This document shows positions 18,325-27,531 of a stretch of DNA of 64,000 nucleotides, one piece after another. The stretch lies in the NCBI RefSeq assembly GCF_900091565.1, contig NZ_FMCV01000006.1, positions 1-64,000 of the forward strand. Direction: 5' to 3'. The stretch's first letter is position 1. Every line of letters begins with the position of its first letter. A program made the translations under genes and the position numbers. Source of the stretch: Micromonospora marina (GTDB lineage: Bacteria; Actinomycetota; Actinomycetes; Mycobacteriales; Micromonosporaceae). The notes under the pieces were generated by a model. The model worked only from the letters and a program-made list of their open reading frames with translations, made no database searches and was not told where the DNA came from.

Positions 18325-19529
18325 CGGCCGGCGCGGGTATACGCCCGCTTCGGATCGTCGTCCTGTTGAAGACCGACCAGGGCGGACTCTGGATCGTTCC
18401 GCAGGTGGAGGAACTCCGCCGCCGCGGGCACGAGGTGGTGGCGGTCCTGCCGCGCCGGACCGGGCGGCTGACCGAGGAGCTGCGGCGGCGAGGTGTCGAG
18501 GTGTACGACTCGCCGTTCGACTTCCGTTTCCGGCCGCGCCCGTCGACGCTGCGGGACTTGTGGCGGCTCCGCCGTCTGATCAGCCGGCTCCGCCCGGACG
18601 TGCTGAAGTACCACCTGTACGCGTCCGCGCTCGCCGCCCGCTTCGCGAGCATGCGTCTGCCGCTGCGCCGGGTGCACATGGTGGCCGGGCCGCTGTACCT
18701 GGACTCTCCGCTGATCAAACTCGTCGAACGGGCGTTGTGGCGGCTCGACGACGTCACCATCTGCGGCACCGGCCACACCTCCGGTCTCTACGGCGCGCTC
18801 GGGTGCCCCGCACCCCGGCGCCCGGTCGTCACCTACGGCGCCCGGACCGCGCACTTCGCCGACCTGGCCGGCTCGGCCGACCGACGGGAGGTGCGAGCCA
18901 AGGCACGGGCCGAACTCGGCATCGAGGAGGACATGTTCGTCGTCATCATGGTCTCCTACGTCTATCCGCCGCGGAGGCTGGTCCACCAGGGGCGCGGCAT
19001 CAAGGGCCACGACGTGCTGCTGGCGGCCTGGCGGGAGTTCCGTGTTGGCCACCCGGGCGCCCGGCTACTCCTGGTAGGCGCCGGTTTCTCGGCAGGCGGG
19101 GAGGCGCACCGGCGGGAATTGATCCAGCGCTTCGGCGTCGATCGGGACCCGAGCGTGACGTGGTTGACGTCGGTGTCGGATGTACGCGACTGCTACCGCG
19201 CCGCCGACGTGAGCGTCAGTCCTTCGCTGTCCGAGGGGCACGGTGCCGCCTGCGAGGCCGGGGCCACCGGTGTGCCCTGCATCGTCAGTGACGCCGGCGG
19301 TCTGCCCGAGACCGTCGACGAGACGACCGGCTGGGTGGTGCCGCGCAACGACGTGGGGGCGCTGGTCGCCGCGCTGCGGCAGGCCTACGGCGAGTTTACC
19401 GACGGCCGGCTCCGGCTGCGGGGTGAGCGGGCCCAGCGGTTCGCGCTGCGGCACTTCGACAACACGGTGGCGGCCGGCGACGTCGCCGACGTGGTGGAGG
19501 CCGCCTGCCGGACCGGCGGGAGAGCCTGA
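18321..19529 (+). CDS. Glycosyltransferase family 4
   Basis: A 402-residue GT-B enzyme. The N-terminal domain begins IRPLRIVVLLKTDQGGLWIVPQV. The C-terminal donor-binding domain has HDVLLAAWREF, RLLLVGAGF and SPSLSEGHGAACEAGATGVP, the last being the E-x7-E type donor motif of GT4. The GTG start overlaps the aminotransferase stop (GTGA). It probably adds a sugar to the lipid-linked repeat unit at the cytoplasmic face. Donor and acceptor cannot be predicted. Confidence 0.85.
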   Translation: MTAGAGIRPLRIVVLLKTDQGGLWIVPQVEELRRRGHEVVAVLPRRTGRLTEELRRRGVEVYDSPFDFRFRPRPSTLRDLWRLRRLISRLRPDVLKYHLYASALAARFASMRLPLRRVHMVAGPLYLDSPLIKLVERALWRLDDVTICGTGHTSGLYGALGCPAPRRPVVTYGARTAHFADLAGSADRREVRAKARAELGIEEDMFVVIMVSYVYPPRRLVHQGRGIKGHDVLLAAWREFRVGHPGARLLLVGAGFSAGGEAHRRELIQRFGVDRDPSVTWLTSVSDVRDCYRAADVSVSPSLSEGHGAACEAGATGVPCIVSDAGGLPETVDETTGWVVPRNDVGALVAALRQAYGEFTDGRLRLRGERAQRFALRHFDNTVAAGDVADVVEAACRTGGRA

Positions 19530-20749
19530 TGCGGGTCGTGGTGACGTCGGAGTCGCGCTTCAGCCGCACTCCCGACGGCGCGGTGTGGGTCGAGGCCGGG
19601 CCGGACAACGCGATCTGGCGGCGCTACCTGGCCGCTTTCGACAATGTACGCGTCGCCGCCCGGGTCCGGGACATCGCACAGCGCCCCCCGGCTGCGGCCC
19701 GGGTCGACGGGGACGGCGTCGAGGTCTGGGCGCTGCCGTACTACGTCGGACCACAGGGCTACCTGCTGGGACGGCGGGCGATCGCCGCGGCGGTGACCGC
19801 TGCGGCGGACCCCCGGGACGCCGTGGTGCTCCGGGTACCCTCGCCGATCGGTTCACTGCTGGCACGGGCACGCTACCGGGCCCGCCTCCCGTACGCGCTC
19901 GAAGTGATAGGCGATCCGTACGACGTACTCGCCCCGGGAGTCGTCCGGCATCCACTGCGGCCGCTACTGCGCATGCTGTCCACCCAGACGCTGCGCCGGC
20001 AGTGCCGCGAGGCCGCCGCCGTGGCGTACGAGACGGATCGGCGCCTGCAACTCCGCTACCCCGCGTTGCCGACCACGCCCACGGCCGGTATCTCCAGCGT
20101 CGACCTACCACCGGCGGCGTTCGTGCCGCGGGCCCGGCGGGTCCGGCAGCCTCCGCCAGTGGCGACACTGGTGTCGGTCGGCTCGCTCGAACAGCTCTAC
20201 AAGGGAATCGACACGCTCATCTCCGCGCTGGCGCTGATGCCCGCCGACGGGCCCCAGGCCCGGCTCGTGCATGTCGGCGTGGGCGCCTACCGTCCCCATC
20301 TGGAGCAGCTGGCCGCTCGGTCGGGAGTGGCCGACCAGGTGAGCTTCACCGGCCCGCTGCCCGACGCCGAGGCGGTCCGCCGGGCGCTGGACGCGGCAGA
20401 TCTGTTCGTGATGCCGTCGCGTACCGAGGGCCTGCCCCGGGCGCTCATTGAGGCGATGGCCAGGGCGCTGCCGGCGGTCGGGTCGACCGCCGGCGGCATT
20501 CCGGAGCTGCTCGAACCGGACTGCCTGGTGCCGCCCGACGATCCGGCCGCGCTCGCCTTCACGGTCACCGCGATGCTGGCCCACCCGGACCGGCTCGCGG
20601 CAGCCTCGGTTCGCAACCTCCGCCGGGCCCGTGACTTCTCCGCCGAGACCCTCGACGCCCGTCGGGCGTCATTCTACCGGACGGTCGCCGAGACCTCCAC
20701 CGGACAGTCGGACCGTAGAGCACCGGCCTCCCTTCCGTCCGCACGCTGA
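19529..20749 (+). CDS. Glycosyltransferase family 4
   Basis: A 406-residue GT-B enzyme whose ATG shares one base with the upstream TGA. The N-terminal half is divergent (VVVTSESRFSRTPDGAVWVEAGPDN). The C-terminal half is standard: LVSVGSLEQLYKGIDTLISAL, QVSFTGPLPD and MPSRTEGLPRALIEAMARALP, with GSTAGGIPEL. It is last in the plus-strand operon and ends about 60 bases before the convergent glycosyltransferase, with a hairpin between. It is presumed to work on the same exopolysaccharide. Confidence 0.85.
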   Translation: MRVVVTSESRFSRTPDGAVWVEAGPDNAIWRRYLAAFDNVRVAARVRDIAQRPPAAARVDGDGVEVWALPYYVGPQGYLLGRRAIAAAVTAAADPRDAVVLRVPSPIGSLLARARYRARLPYALEVIGDPYDVLAPGVVRHPLRPLLRMLSTQTLRRQCREAAAVAYETDRRLQLRYPALPTTPTAGISSVDLPPAAFVPRARRVRQPPPVATLVSVGSLEQLYKGIDTLISALALMPADGPQARLVHVGVGAYRPHLEQLAARSGVADQVSFTGPLPDAEAVRRALDAADLFVMPSRTEGLPRALIEAMARALPAVGSTAGGIPELLEPDCLVPPDDPAALAFTVTAMLAHPDRLAAASVRNLRRARDFSAETLDARRASFYRTVAETSTGQSDRRAPASLPSAR

Positions 20750-20760
20750 CATACCGCGCA

Positions 20761-20800
20761 CCGGACGGCACCCCCGTCGACCGGTGCGGGCGCCGTCCGG
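20761..20800. terminator. Hairpin between the convergent exopolysaccharide operons
   Basis: CCGGACGGC (20761-20769) pairs with GCCGTCCGG (20792-20800), with a further partial stem inside. It lies between the stop codons of two converging glycosyltransferase genes, where a bidirectional terminator is expected. There is no T-run. Confidence 0.5.
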
Positions 20801-20810
20801 CCGGGACCGT

Positions 20811-22148
20811 TCAGGCGTCGGCGTGCCGGGCACCCTCTTGCGCGGCGTCCCGGAGGATGTCGAGGTAACGGCCGAGTTGGTCCTCACGGAACAATCCGTC
20901 CAACGCGGCGGCCGGCACTGCCGGCACCCGTCCGGTCCGTTCCTTCACCGCCAGCCACTCCCGCAGTTGGGCGGCGATCGCGGCTGGCTCGTTCGCTACG
21001 ACACCCGCCTCCCGCTCGCGCAGCAGGCGCGCGGCCACGCCATTCTCGTAACCGATCAGGAGGATGGGGCGGCGGGCCTGGAGGTAGTCGAAGATCTTGC
21101 CAGTCACCGTGCCGGCGGCTCGCGGATCATTCCACATGAGCAGGACGAGCACGTCCGCATCCGCCTGGATCCGCCAGGACTTCTCCGACGAGACCTGGCC
21201 GAGAAGGGTGACGGAGTCGGTCACGCCGGCCCGCTCGGCGGCGGCGCGGGTGATGCCGTGGTCCTCCCCCGCGAAGATCACGTGCACCTTCGCGGCGTCC
21301 GCGCCGAGCAGGGCGATCGCATCGATCAGCGGACTCGGATCACGCTTTCCCGGATAGATGTAGCCGGTGTGTGCGAGCGTCAGTGTGGTAGTCGGCGTCT
21401 CGCCGCCCACCGAGTTCGCGGAGGGCTCCATCGGTACTGGCCGGCGGTCGATGCCGTTCATCACCACGTGCGTCTGCGCACCGAAGGCGCGGCGGATCGT
21501 CTCCGCCAGCGGCTCCGAGACCGTCACGCACGCCGCCACGGTCCGCAGAACGCGCCGCTCCAGCCTCTTGTCGACCGCTCGGCGCAGTGCGGAGCGCACC
21601 CAGTACTCGTTGCCGACGGACCACAGGTCCCGGTAGTCAGCGACCCACGGCACCCGGAACCGCCGGGCGAGTGCGGCGGCCACGACGAATCCAGAGAAGG
21701 GCGGGCCGGATACCAGGATGACGTCCGGGCGCCATCCAGCGGCACCCCGGTCGAAGTTCTGTACCGGTGGTCGGATCCAGTTGAGCTGGGGGTCCGGCAG
21801 CAACAGTTCCATGCCAGCCCTTACCAGAAGTCGATCGGCGCCGGAGCGGAGTCGCCCAAGCCGGAACGGCGGTGGGGCGGTACCGTCCGGCACCGGCTCT
21901 CCCGCAGGCCGGCCGGGCCGCCGGAGCCGCGGCGACGGCGCGATCCGGATCATCTGCTCCTCAGGCACCGGGACGAGGGCGTCGCCCTGGTCGGTGCCTA
22001 CTGCGGTCAGCACCCGGACCTCCCACCCCTGCTGCTTCGCGAACGCCGCAAGGGCCGCGGGCCGCCGCGCGCCGACGGTCTCCGCCGGCGGGAAGTGATA
22101 CGAGACGATCAGCAGGCGCGGGACCCGCTCCGGGTAGATGTTCCTCAT
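20811..22148 (-). CDS. Glycosyltransferase, WbuB-like GT4
   Basis: A 445-residue GT-B enzyme. The start LLIVSYHFPPAETVGARRPAAL is characteristic of the WbuB-like group. The middle has WVADYRDLWS and the C-terminal domain has LAHTGYIYPGKRDPSPLIDAI and TGKIFDYLQARRPILLIGY. It is the last gene of the minus-strand operon, 53 bases after the flippase stop. There is no clear Shine-Dalgarno before the ATG. An AT-rich stretch with TTTATC lies 5 bases upstream, so an additional, possibly leaderless, transcript is conceivable. Confidence 0.85.
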   Translation of the reverse strand: MRNIYPERVPRLLIVSYHFPPAETVGARRPAALAAFAKQQGWEVRVLTAVGTDQGDALVPVPEEQMIRIAPSPRLRRPGRPAGEPVPDGTAPPPFRLGRLRSGADRLLVRAGMELLLPDPQLNWIRPPVQNFDRGAAGWRPDVILVSGPPFSGFVVAAALARRFRVPWVADYRDLWSVGNEYWVRSALRRAVDKRLERRVLRTVAACVTVSEPLAETIRRAFGAQTHVVMNGIDRRPVPMEPSANSVGGETPTTTLTLAHTGYIYPGKRDPSPLIDAIALLGADAAKVHVIFAGEDHGITRAAAERAGVTDSVTLLGQVSSEKSWRIQADADVLVLLMWNDPRAAGTVTGKIFDYLQARRPILLIGYENGVAARLLREREAGVVANEPAAIAAQLREWLAVKERTGRVPAVPAAALDGLFREDQLGRYLDILRDAAQEGARHADA

Positions 22149-22201
22149 GACGGGATAAACGATTTCTCAAGACACAAGACGTGACGAAGGATGCGAACGC
22201 C

Positions 22202-23530
22202 TCAGCTCTGCGCCACGAGCTGCGGCGCGGAACGAGCGCTGCCGAGGTTCCGGCCGGCCGCCGTCACGACCCGCAGCGCCATCAACCACCCGACGCCGTA
22301 CGCCAGCGCGCCGGACACCCCGAACGCCCAGACCGCGGTCAGCGGTGACCCGCCCACGAGCGCCACCACCGACACTGCTCCCGCCACCACCGCGACACGG
22401 CCCGCGTCCCAGGCGAGTTGCAGAGCCTGGCGCTCGAACACGACGAGCGTCTGCGACAGCGGTGAGACGACGATCTGAGCCGCCATGAAGACGGCCAGGG
22501 CCTGTGCGTAGGCGCCGCTGCTGTCCCACTGCGGACCGAAGACCAGGTTGAAGGCTGCCGGCGCGCCGACCAGCACGAGTAGTGCGCCGGGACCCGCGAT
22601 CAGGGCCAGTCTCCGGCTGGCGTCGAGAAACACGCGCCGACCTCGCCGGGGTTGTTCCCGGGCGATTCGGGCGACCTCCCCCAGATATACCTGGGCTACC
22701 GCGGACGCCACCAGGGCGGCGGGCACGGCGATCACCCGCTGGGTCAATCCCAACCAGCCGGCCACCGCGGAGCCGTACCAAGAGGCGATGAGCAGCACCG
22801 GCAACTGCGTGCCGAGGACGTTGAGAAGACCGGACGGGGCCAGGAGCAGCGGGAACCGACGATACCGGCGCGCGACCGCCGGCAGGCGTGGCGGCCGTCG
22901 ATCGCCCCGGGCGGCGATCGCGCCGCGCCGACGGACGTCCCGGAGCAGGACCGCGGCGGCCGCTAGCTGACCGAACCCGAAGCCGAGCGCCAGGCCGCCG
23001 GGACGAAGTCCCGTCACACCAGCCACGATCTGGGTGACCACCACCGTCAGGGACTGGAAGAGGTTACGCCGGCCGATCGCCCCGTAGCGACGGTGCCGCA
23101 CGGCGAACTGGTTGAGCACGAGGACGACGCCCATCGCAGCGGCGGAGAACGGCACCACCCAGAGCCAGTGGGCCAGTTCCGGCTGACCGAACCAGGAGGC
23201 GACCCGGTCCCTCGTCAGCAGGACGACGACCGTACCCAGGACCGCCGTGCCGGTCGCCGCGGCGAGGCCGAGCCGTACCAGCGCCCGGGCGTCCTCCTCG
23301 CGTTCGGGTAGCGGAACTGCCATCTCGAACCGGAGCGCGGCCACCGTGCCCACTGTGACCACGAGCGCGGCGACCACGGCGAGGACACCGAAGTCGGCCG
23401 GGCGGTAGAGCCTCGTCAGCAACGGCGCCGCGGCCAGCGCCAGCAGTTGGCCGCCGGCGGATCCGGCGGCGATGCCCACCACTCCGCGCCGCCCGCTCGA
23501 CATGGCGAACCGCCTGGCACGCCACCTCAC
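22202..23530 (-). CDS. Wzx-like polysaccharide flippase (MATE/oligosaccharide flippase superfamily)
   Basis: A 442-residue multi-spanning membrane protein with about 12 hydrophobic segments. The start region GIAAGSAGGQLLALAAAPLLTRLYRPADFGVLAVVAAL is typical of polysaccharide transporters that flip undecaprenyl-PP-linked repeat units. It starts at a GTG whose bases overlap the Wzy-like stop (GTGA); an ATG nine codons in is the alternative. Its position between the Wzy-like gene and glycosyltransferases supports a Wzx/Wzy-type export system. Confidence 0.85.
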   Translation of the reverse strand: MRWRARRFAMSSGRRGVVGIAAGSAGGQLLALAAAPLLTRLYRPADFGVLAVVAALVVTVGTVAALRFEMAVPLPEREEDARALVRLGLAAATGTAVLGTVVVLLTRDRVASWFGQPELAHWLWVVPFSAAAMGVVLVLNQFAVRHRRYGAIGRRNLFQSLTVVVTQIVAGVTGLRPGGLALGFGFGQLAAAAVLLRDVRRRGAIAARGDRRPPRLPAVARRYRRFPLLLAPSGLLNVLGTQLPVLLIASWYGSAVAGWLGLTQRVIAVPAALVASAVAQVYLGEVARIAREQPRRGRRVFLDASRRLALIAGPGALLVLVGAPAAFNLVFGPQWDSSGAYAQALAVFMAAQIVVSPLSQTLVVFERQALQLAWDAGRVAVVAGAVSVVALVGGSPLTAVWAFGVSGALAYGVGWLMALRVVTAAGRNLGSARSAPQLVAQS

Positions 23531-24828
23531 CCAGCGACACCTCGGCGGCCGACCGGGCGCCTACCCGCGTTGCGGGCCGGCACTTCGGCGCGGGCGGGCA
23601 CTCCGGTGCGCAACGTCGCGCCGGTCATCACGAGCACACCGAGAGCCAGTGCGACGAAGAGCGGACGCCCGGCGTTCACATCCCCGGACGTCGACACCGC
23701 CACCACGTTGAACGCCAGCACCGCCAGCACGAACCCGGCGACCGGGTCACGCCGGGTCGCGCGCCAGAGCCTTCCTGCCACGATCAGGGTGGCCAGGATG
23801 AAGGCCCCTCCGACGAGCCAGCCTGCCTCGGCCGGTAACTCCAGCCACAGGTTGTGCGGATAGTTGTGCACCAGCATGCCGGAGTGGTCGGACCAGTTGC
23901 CGTAGCCGACCCCACCTGGATGCTCGGCGATCATCGGCACACTGACCTCGCGCATCTCCGCCCGGGCGGTGCCGAACATCTCCTCGCTCGGGTCGACCAG
24001 GAGCGCGTACACCCGGGGCGGCAGCAACGACGGCATGGTGATGACGGCCAGCACCAGGGCACTCATCAGACTCAGACCGACCCACTCGCGCCGTCCCCGC
24101 CGGATCTTGAGGCGAAATCCGGCCAGCACCAGGACGAAGAGGGCGACCACAGTGGCCACTAGCGGACCCCGGGAGCCGGTCGCGAAGAGAGCGAGGCCGA
24201 GGAACAGCGCCAAGCCCATTGCCCACCAGGCGGCCACCCGCTTCTGCAGATAGAGCCAGGTGAGCGCGACGAGCGCACCACCGAGGGCCCGGGCCAGCCA
24301 GATCGGGTTGGAGCCGAAGCCGTCGGCCCGGCCGTTCTGCGGATCGCCGGTGAGCGTGGCGATCGCGAGCACCACCCCCGACACCACGAACACCGCGGCG
24401 AACATCTCGACGTCTCGTCGCCCGCGCAGCACCGCCGCCGCCAGCGTGGCGAACATGGTCAACGTCAGGAGCAACACGAACTTCTGCCGACCGTAGTCGG
24501 TCTCCGGGGGGTGCAGGATTCCCGGCAACGCGAGGACGCCGAAGGCCACCAGGACCCAGAAGACCACTGTCCGAGCCCGCGAGGCCGGACGGAGGATCTC
24601 GTGGAAAAGCAACGGCACCGCGAGCACGACCGCGGCGATGAGGAATCCGCGGCCGACAGTCCGCGTGAACTGGTCGAAGTTGAGCAGCAACACGACGGCG
24701 GTGGCGCGCAGCACTGCCGAGACAAGACCACCCGTGGGTCGCGCCGGTGTCTCCGGGCCTGCGGGCCCGGCGGCTCCGCGAACCGTACCGATCGCCGGCG
24801 ACCGCCGGTTGTCCTGCATCACCGTCAC
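23527..24828 (-). CDS. O-antigen ligase/Wzy-like polymerase membrane protein
   Basis: A 433-residue polytopic protein with about 10-11 hydrophobic segments and a large extracytoplasmic loop between roughly residues 270 and 335, the usual place in Wzy_C/O-antigen ligase proteins. GSRGPLVATVVALFVLVLAGF is the conserved core motif and EHPGGVGYGNWSDHSG lies in the loop. The chosen start is a GTG at 24828 with GGGAGGG six bases before it; an ATG three codons later is also possible. It overlaps the LegB-like gene upstream on the same strand. It likely polymerises repeat units flipped by the next gene product. Confidence 0.82.
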   Translation of the reverse strand: MTVMQDNRRSPAIGTVRGAAGPAGPETPARPTGGLVSAVLRATAVVLLLNFDQFTRTVGRGFLIAAVVLAVPLLFHEILRPASRARTVVFWVLVAFGVLALPGILHPPETDYGRQKFVLLLTLTMFATLAAAVLRGRRDVEMFAAVFVVSGVVLAIATLTGDPQNGRADGFGSNPIWLARALGGALVALTWLYLQKRVAAWWAMGLALFLGLALFATGSRGPLVATVVALFVLVLAGFRLKIRRGRREWVGLSLMSALVLAVITMPSLLPPRVYALLVDPSEEMFGTARAEMREVSVPMIAEHPGGVGYGNWSDHSGMLVHNYPHNLWLELPAEAGWLVGGAFILATLIVAGRLWRATRRDPVAGFVLAVLAFNVVAVSTSGDVNAGRPLFVALALGVLVMTGATLRTGVPARAEVPARNAGRRPVGRRGVAG

Positions 24829-24863
24829 GTTCGACCCTCCCGGGGCAGCGGGCCTGGAACTCG

Positions 24864-25871
24864 TCACACCGCCCGGTCGGAGCGGTAGCGCGCGAGGTTG
24901 GCCGGGTCGAGGAACCACTCGACCGTCGCTTTCAGTCCCTCGTCGATGCTGGTGACCGGCTGCCAGCCGGTCCGTGACCGGAGCAGGCCGGCGTCGCCGA
25001 GCAGGCGCTCGACCTCGGACTCCGCGGGACGGAGTCGGGACTCCGCGACCACCACCTCCGGCTGGACGCCGAACATGGCGGCGATCTTGCGTACCAGGTC
25101 CCCGACCGAGGTCTCCCGGCCGGTCGCGGCCTGGAACACGCCACCCACGACGGCATCGTCCGGCGCCGTGCCGACTGCCCGGAAGGCCGCCACGGTGTCC
25201 GTCACGTAGAGCAGGTCGCGGGTGGTACGCAGCGCGCCCAGCCGGATCACTCCGCCGTCCTTCGCCAGCTGGCTGATAATGGTGGGGATGACCGCCCTGG
25301 TGGACTGCCGGGGACCGTACGTGTTGAACGGCCGGAGCGTGACCACCGGTAGGCCGAAACTGAGGTGGTAGCTCTCGGCCAGCTTGTCCGCGCCGATCTT
25401 CGAGGCCGAGTACGGCGACTGACCGCGCAACCGGTGCTGCTCGGTCATGGGAACCGTGGTGGCTGTCCCGTACACCTCGCTCGTGGACGTGACCACCACC
25501 CGCCCCACGCCGGCCGTCCGCGCGCTCTCCAGCACGTTGAGCGTGCCGGTGATGTTCGTGTCCACGTAGGACTGCGGCGCGAGGTACGAGTACGGGATGC
25601 CGCCCAACGCGGCCAAGTGGTAGACGGTGGAGGCACCGTCTACCAGCCGCTGCACCAACCCCCGGTCGCGGATGTCGCCCGCGACGACCTCGACACCGGC
25701 CAGTTGGTCCGGGCCGAACGTGTCCAGCCAGCCGTGCGACCCGGCGCCGTTGTAGCGCACCAGGGCGCGTACCGGGTGGCCCGCGGCGGCGAGCGCCTCG
25801 ACCAGGTGGGATCCGATGAAGCCACCGGCTCCGGTCACCACCACCGGCTCTTCGGACGAGTGTGCCGTCAT
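24864..25871 (-). CDS. LegB-like UDP-GlcNAc 4,6-dehydratase (extended SDR)
   Basis: A 335-residue extended SDR. NAD loop VTGAGGFIGSHLVEAL; phrases HLAALGGIPYSYLAP, YVDTNITGTLNVLE and VVTSTSEVYGTA; catalytic YSASK followed by IGADKLAES; then RPFNTYGPRQSTRAVIPTII. This series closely follows LegB, which converts UDP-GlcNAc to UDP-4-keto-6-deoxy-GlcNAc. AGGAGG eight bases before the ATG at 25871 fixes the start, which also overlaps the stop of the upstream SDR (ATGA). It would supply the aminotransferase at 17.2 kb and replace membrane-bound PglF. A UDP-hexose epimerase role is the main alternative. Confidence 0.83.
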   Translation of the reverse strand: MTAHSSEEPVVVTGAGGFIGSHLVEALAAAGHPVRALVRYNGAGSHGWLDTFGPDQLAGVEVVAGDIRDRGLVQRLVDGASTVYHLAALGGIPYSYLAPQSYVDTNITGTLNVLESARTAGVGRVVVTSTSEVYGTATTVPMTEQHRLRGQSPYSASKIGADKLAESYHLSFGLPVVTLRPFNTYGPRQSTRAVIPTIISQLAKDGGVIRLGALRTTRDLLYVTDTVAAFRAVGTAPDDAVVGGVFQAATGRETSVGDLVRKIAAMFGVQPEVVVAESRLRPAESEVERLLGDAGLLRSRTGWQPVTSIDEGLKATVEWFLDPANLARYRSDRAV

Positions 25872-26806
25872 GGTTCGCTCCTCCTGTTCAGCGGTCCGGC
25901 CGTAGCCGGCACCGGGTCGGCCAGATGAGTCGGCGCCGTCCGGCTCCACAGCGCACCGATCGACTCGGACAGGTCGTGTTCGGGTGCCCACCCCAGGACC
26001 GAGGCCGCCCGGCCGACGTCGGCGCGTATCCAGCCCACGTCGGCGGACCGGGGGGACGGTGGGCGGTCCTCCAGGACGCGGACCGGCCGGCCGGACACCG
26101 ACACCAGCAGGTGGACGGCGTCGCGCACCGGCACCGCCCGGCCACTCGCCACGTTCAGGACACGAGCCTGGGGCGCCGTGACGGTCACCGCCCGCCGGAT
26201 CGCGGCGGCCACGTCGCGCACGTCCACGAAGTCCCGGTACGCGCCCAGCGGACCGGTACGCAGGTCCTCACCGGGCGCGAGGCGGGACAGCAGGGCCGCT
26301 ACCCGGCCGAGCAGCGTCGTGCGGGGCATGCCGGGACCGACGGGGTTGAACACCCGGAGCGCCACCGCGTCCACCCGGCCGGCCGCTGCCGCCACCTCCA
26401 TGAGCCGGGTCGCCGCCGCCTGGCTCACGCCGTAGGCGCTGACCGGTGCCGGAGGGCGGTCCTCGGCGACCGAGGTGCCGAACCGGACCGGACCGTACTC
26501 TGCGGCGGAGCCGAGACGGACCAGCCGTGCGCCGGGCGCGGCGTCGGCGATCGCGTCCACCAGCTTGGCGGTTGCCAGCGTGTTCACCCGGACCAGGTCC
26601 TCGGCCGCGCCGCTCACCGCTCCGGCGCAACTGACCACCGCGTCCGGTCGCAGCGTGCCGAGCAACGTACGCAACGCCTCCGGCCTCGCGGTGACCAGGT
26701 CGCACTCGCCGCGCGACGGGCACACCACCTCCGCCGTGGCCTCCAGCTCCTTTCGTGAGTGGGAGCCGATGAATCCGGAGGCGCCGAAGAGGAGAACGCG
26801 CATCAT
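25868..26806 (-). CDS. NAD-dependent epimerase/dehydratase-like SDR with Tyr-x3-Gln in place of Tyr-x3-Lys
   Basis: A 312-residue extended SDR beginning at tandem ATGs (26806 or 26803) that overlap the nucleotidyltransferase stop. The NAD loop LLFGASGFIGSHS is intact and GSAAEYGP carries the serine region. The expected catalytic YxxxK reads YGVSQ (Tyr125, Gln129), so the lysine is missing. The later motifs RVFNPVGPGMP, YRDFVDVRDVAAAI and LNVASGRAVPV are normal. It may be catalytically altered, or use a different residue. Its operon position between nucleotidyltransferase and LegB-like dehydratase implies a nucleotide-sugar reaction. Confidence 0.8.
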   Translation of the reverse strand: MMRVLLFGASGFIGSHSRKELEATAEVVCPSRGECDLVTARPEALRTLLGTLRPDAVVSCAGAVSGAAEDLVRVNTLATAKLVDAIADAAPGARLVRLGSAAEYGPVRFGTSVAEDRPPAPVSAYGVSQAAATRLMEVAAAAGRVDAVALRVFNPVGPGMPRTTLLGRVAALLSRLAPGEDLRTGPLGAYRDFVDVRDVAAAIRRAVTVTAPQARVLNVASGRAVPVRDAVHLLVSVSGRPVRVLEDRPPSPRSADVGWIRADVGRAASVLGWAPEHDLSESIGALWSRTAPTHLADPVPATAGPLNRRSEP

Positions 26807-27531
26807 GCCCCCGCCGGCGTGCCGGCGGGCAGGAGAAGATCCCGGACTTCGGCGAAGCAACGGTTGGCTTCGTCGTAGTCCTCGGGGCGGCCGATGTCCA
26901 GCCAATAGCCGTCGAACTCGTAGCCGGCCGGTGGTGCGCCCCGGCCCAGCAGGTCGAGTACCAGTTGGTCGAACCCGAACGGCTGCCCCACCGGATAGTG
27001 GGCGATGGTGCTGCGGGAGAGGCCGTAGACGCCCATGCTCACCCGGTAGTGCAGGACTGGCTTCTCCGAGAACGACGTGATCTTGTCGCCGGCCAGCTCC
27101 AGGACGCCAAAATCGATCTTGACGGTACGCCGGTAGGTCGCCACCGTCAGCGGCGCGCCCGATCGGGTGTGGGTGGCCAGCAGGTCGGCGTAGTCGAGAT
27201 CGGTGAGCACGTCGCCGTTCATCACCAGGAAGTGCTCGGGCAGGTGGCCCCGGATGCCGAAGAGCGGGCCGATCGTCGACAGCGGCCGGTCCTCCTCGAC
27301 GTAGTCGACGGCCAGGCCGAACCGGGAGCCGTCGCCGACGAAGGCCCGGATCAGCGCGCCCAGGTGGTTGATCGCCAGGGTGACGTGGGTGAAGCCGCGG
27401 CCGGCGAGCTGGCGCAGGACGATCTCGAGGATCGCGTAGCTCTCGCCGATGGGCACGAGCGGCTTGGGCAAGGTGGAGGTGTAGGGACGCAGCCGTACGC
27501 CCGCGCCGCCCGCCATGATCACGACATGCAT
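26803..27531 (-). CDS. Sugar-phosphate nucleotidyltransferase
   Basis: A 242-residue NTP_transferase protein. The signature MHVVIMAGGAGVRLRPYT with LPKPLVPIG lies at the N-terminus, the metal/nucleotide motif is FLVMNGDVLTDLD, and FSEKP and YWLDIGRPEDY follow. The short form without a C-terminal beta-helix resembles mannose-1-phosphate or heptose-1-phosphate guanylyltransferases and related enzymes. The nucleotide and sugar cannot be fixed. A GGAG site precedes the ATG. It is the first gene of the six-gene minus-strand operon, which runs through SDR, LegB-like, Wzy-like, Wzx-like and glycosyltransferase genes. Confidence 0.86.
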   Translation of the reverse strand: MHVVIMAGGAGVRLRPYTSTLPKPLVPIGESYAILEIVLRQLAGRGFTHVTLAINHLGALIRAFVGDGSRFGLAVDYVEEDRPLSTIGPLFGIRGHLPEHFLVMNGDVLTDLDYADLLATHTRSGAPLTVATYRRTVKIDFGVLELAGDKITSFSEKPVLHYRVSMGVYGLSRSTIAHYPVGQPFGFDQLVLDLLGRGAPPAGYEFDGYWLDIGRPEDYDEANRCFAEVRDLLLPAGTPAGA

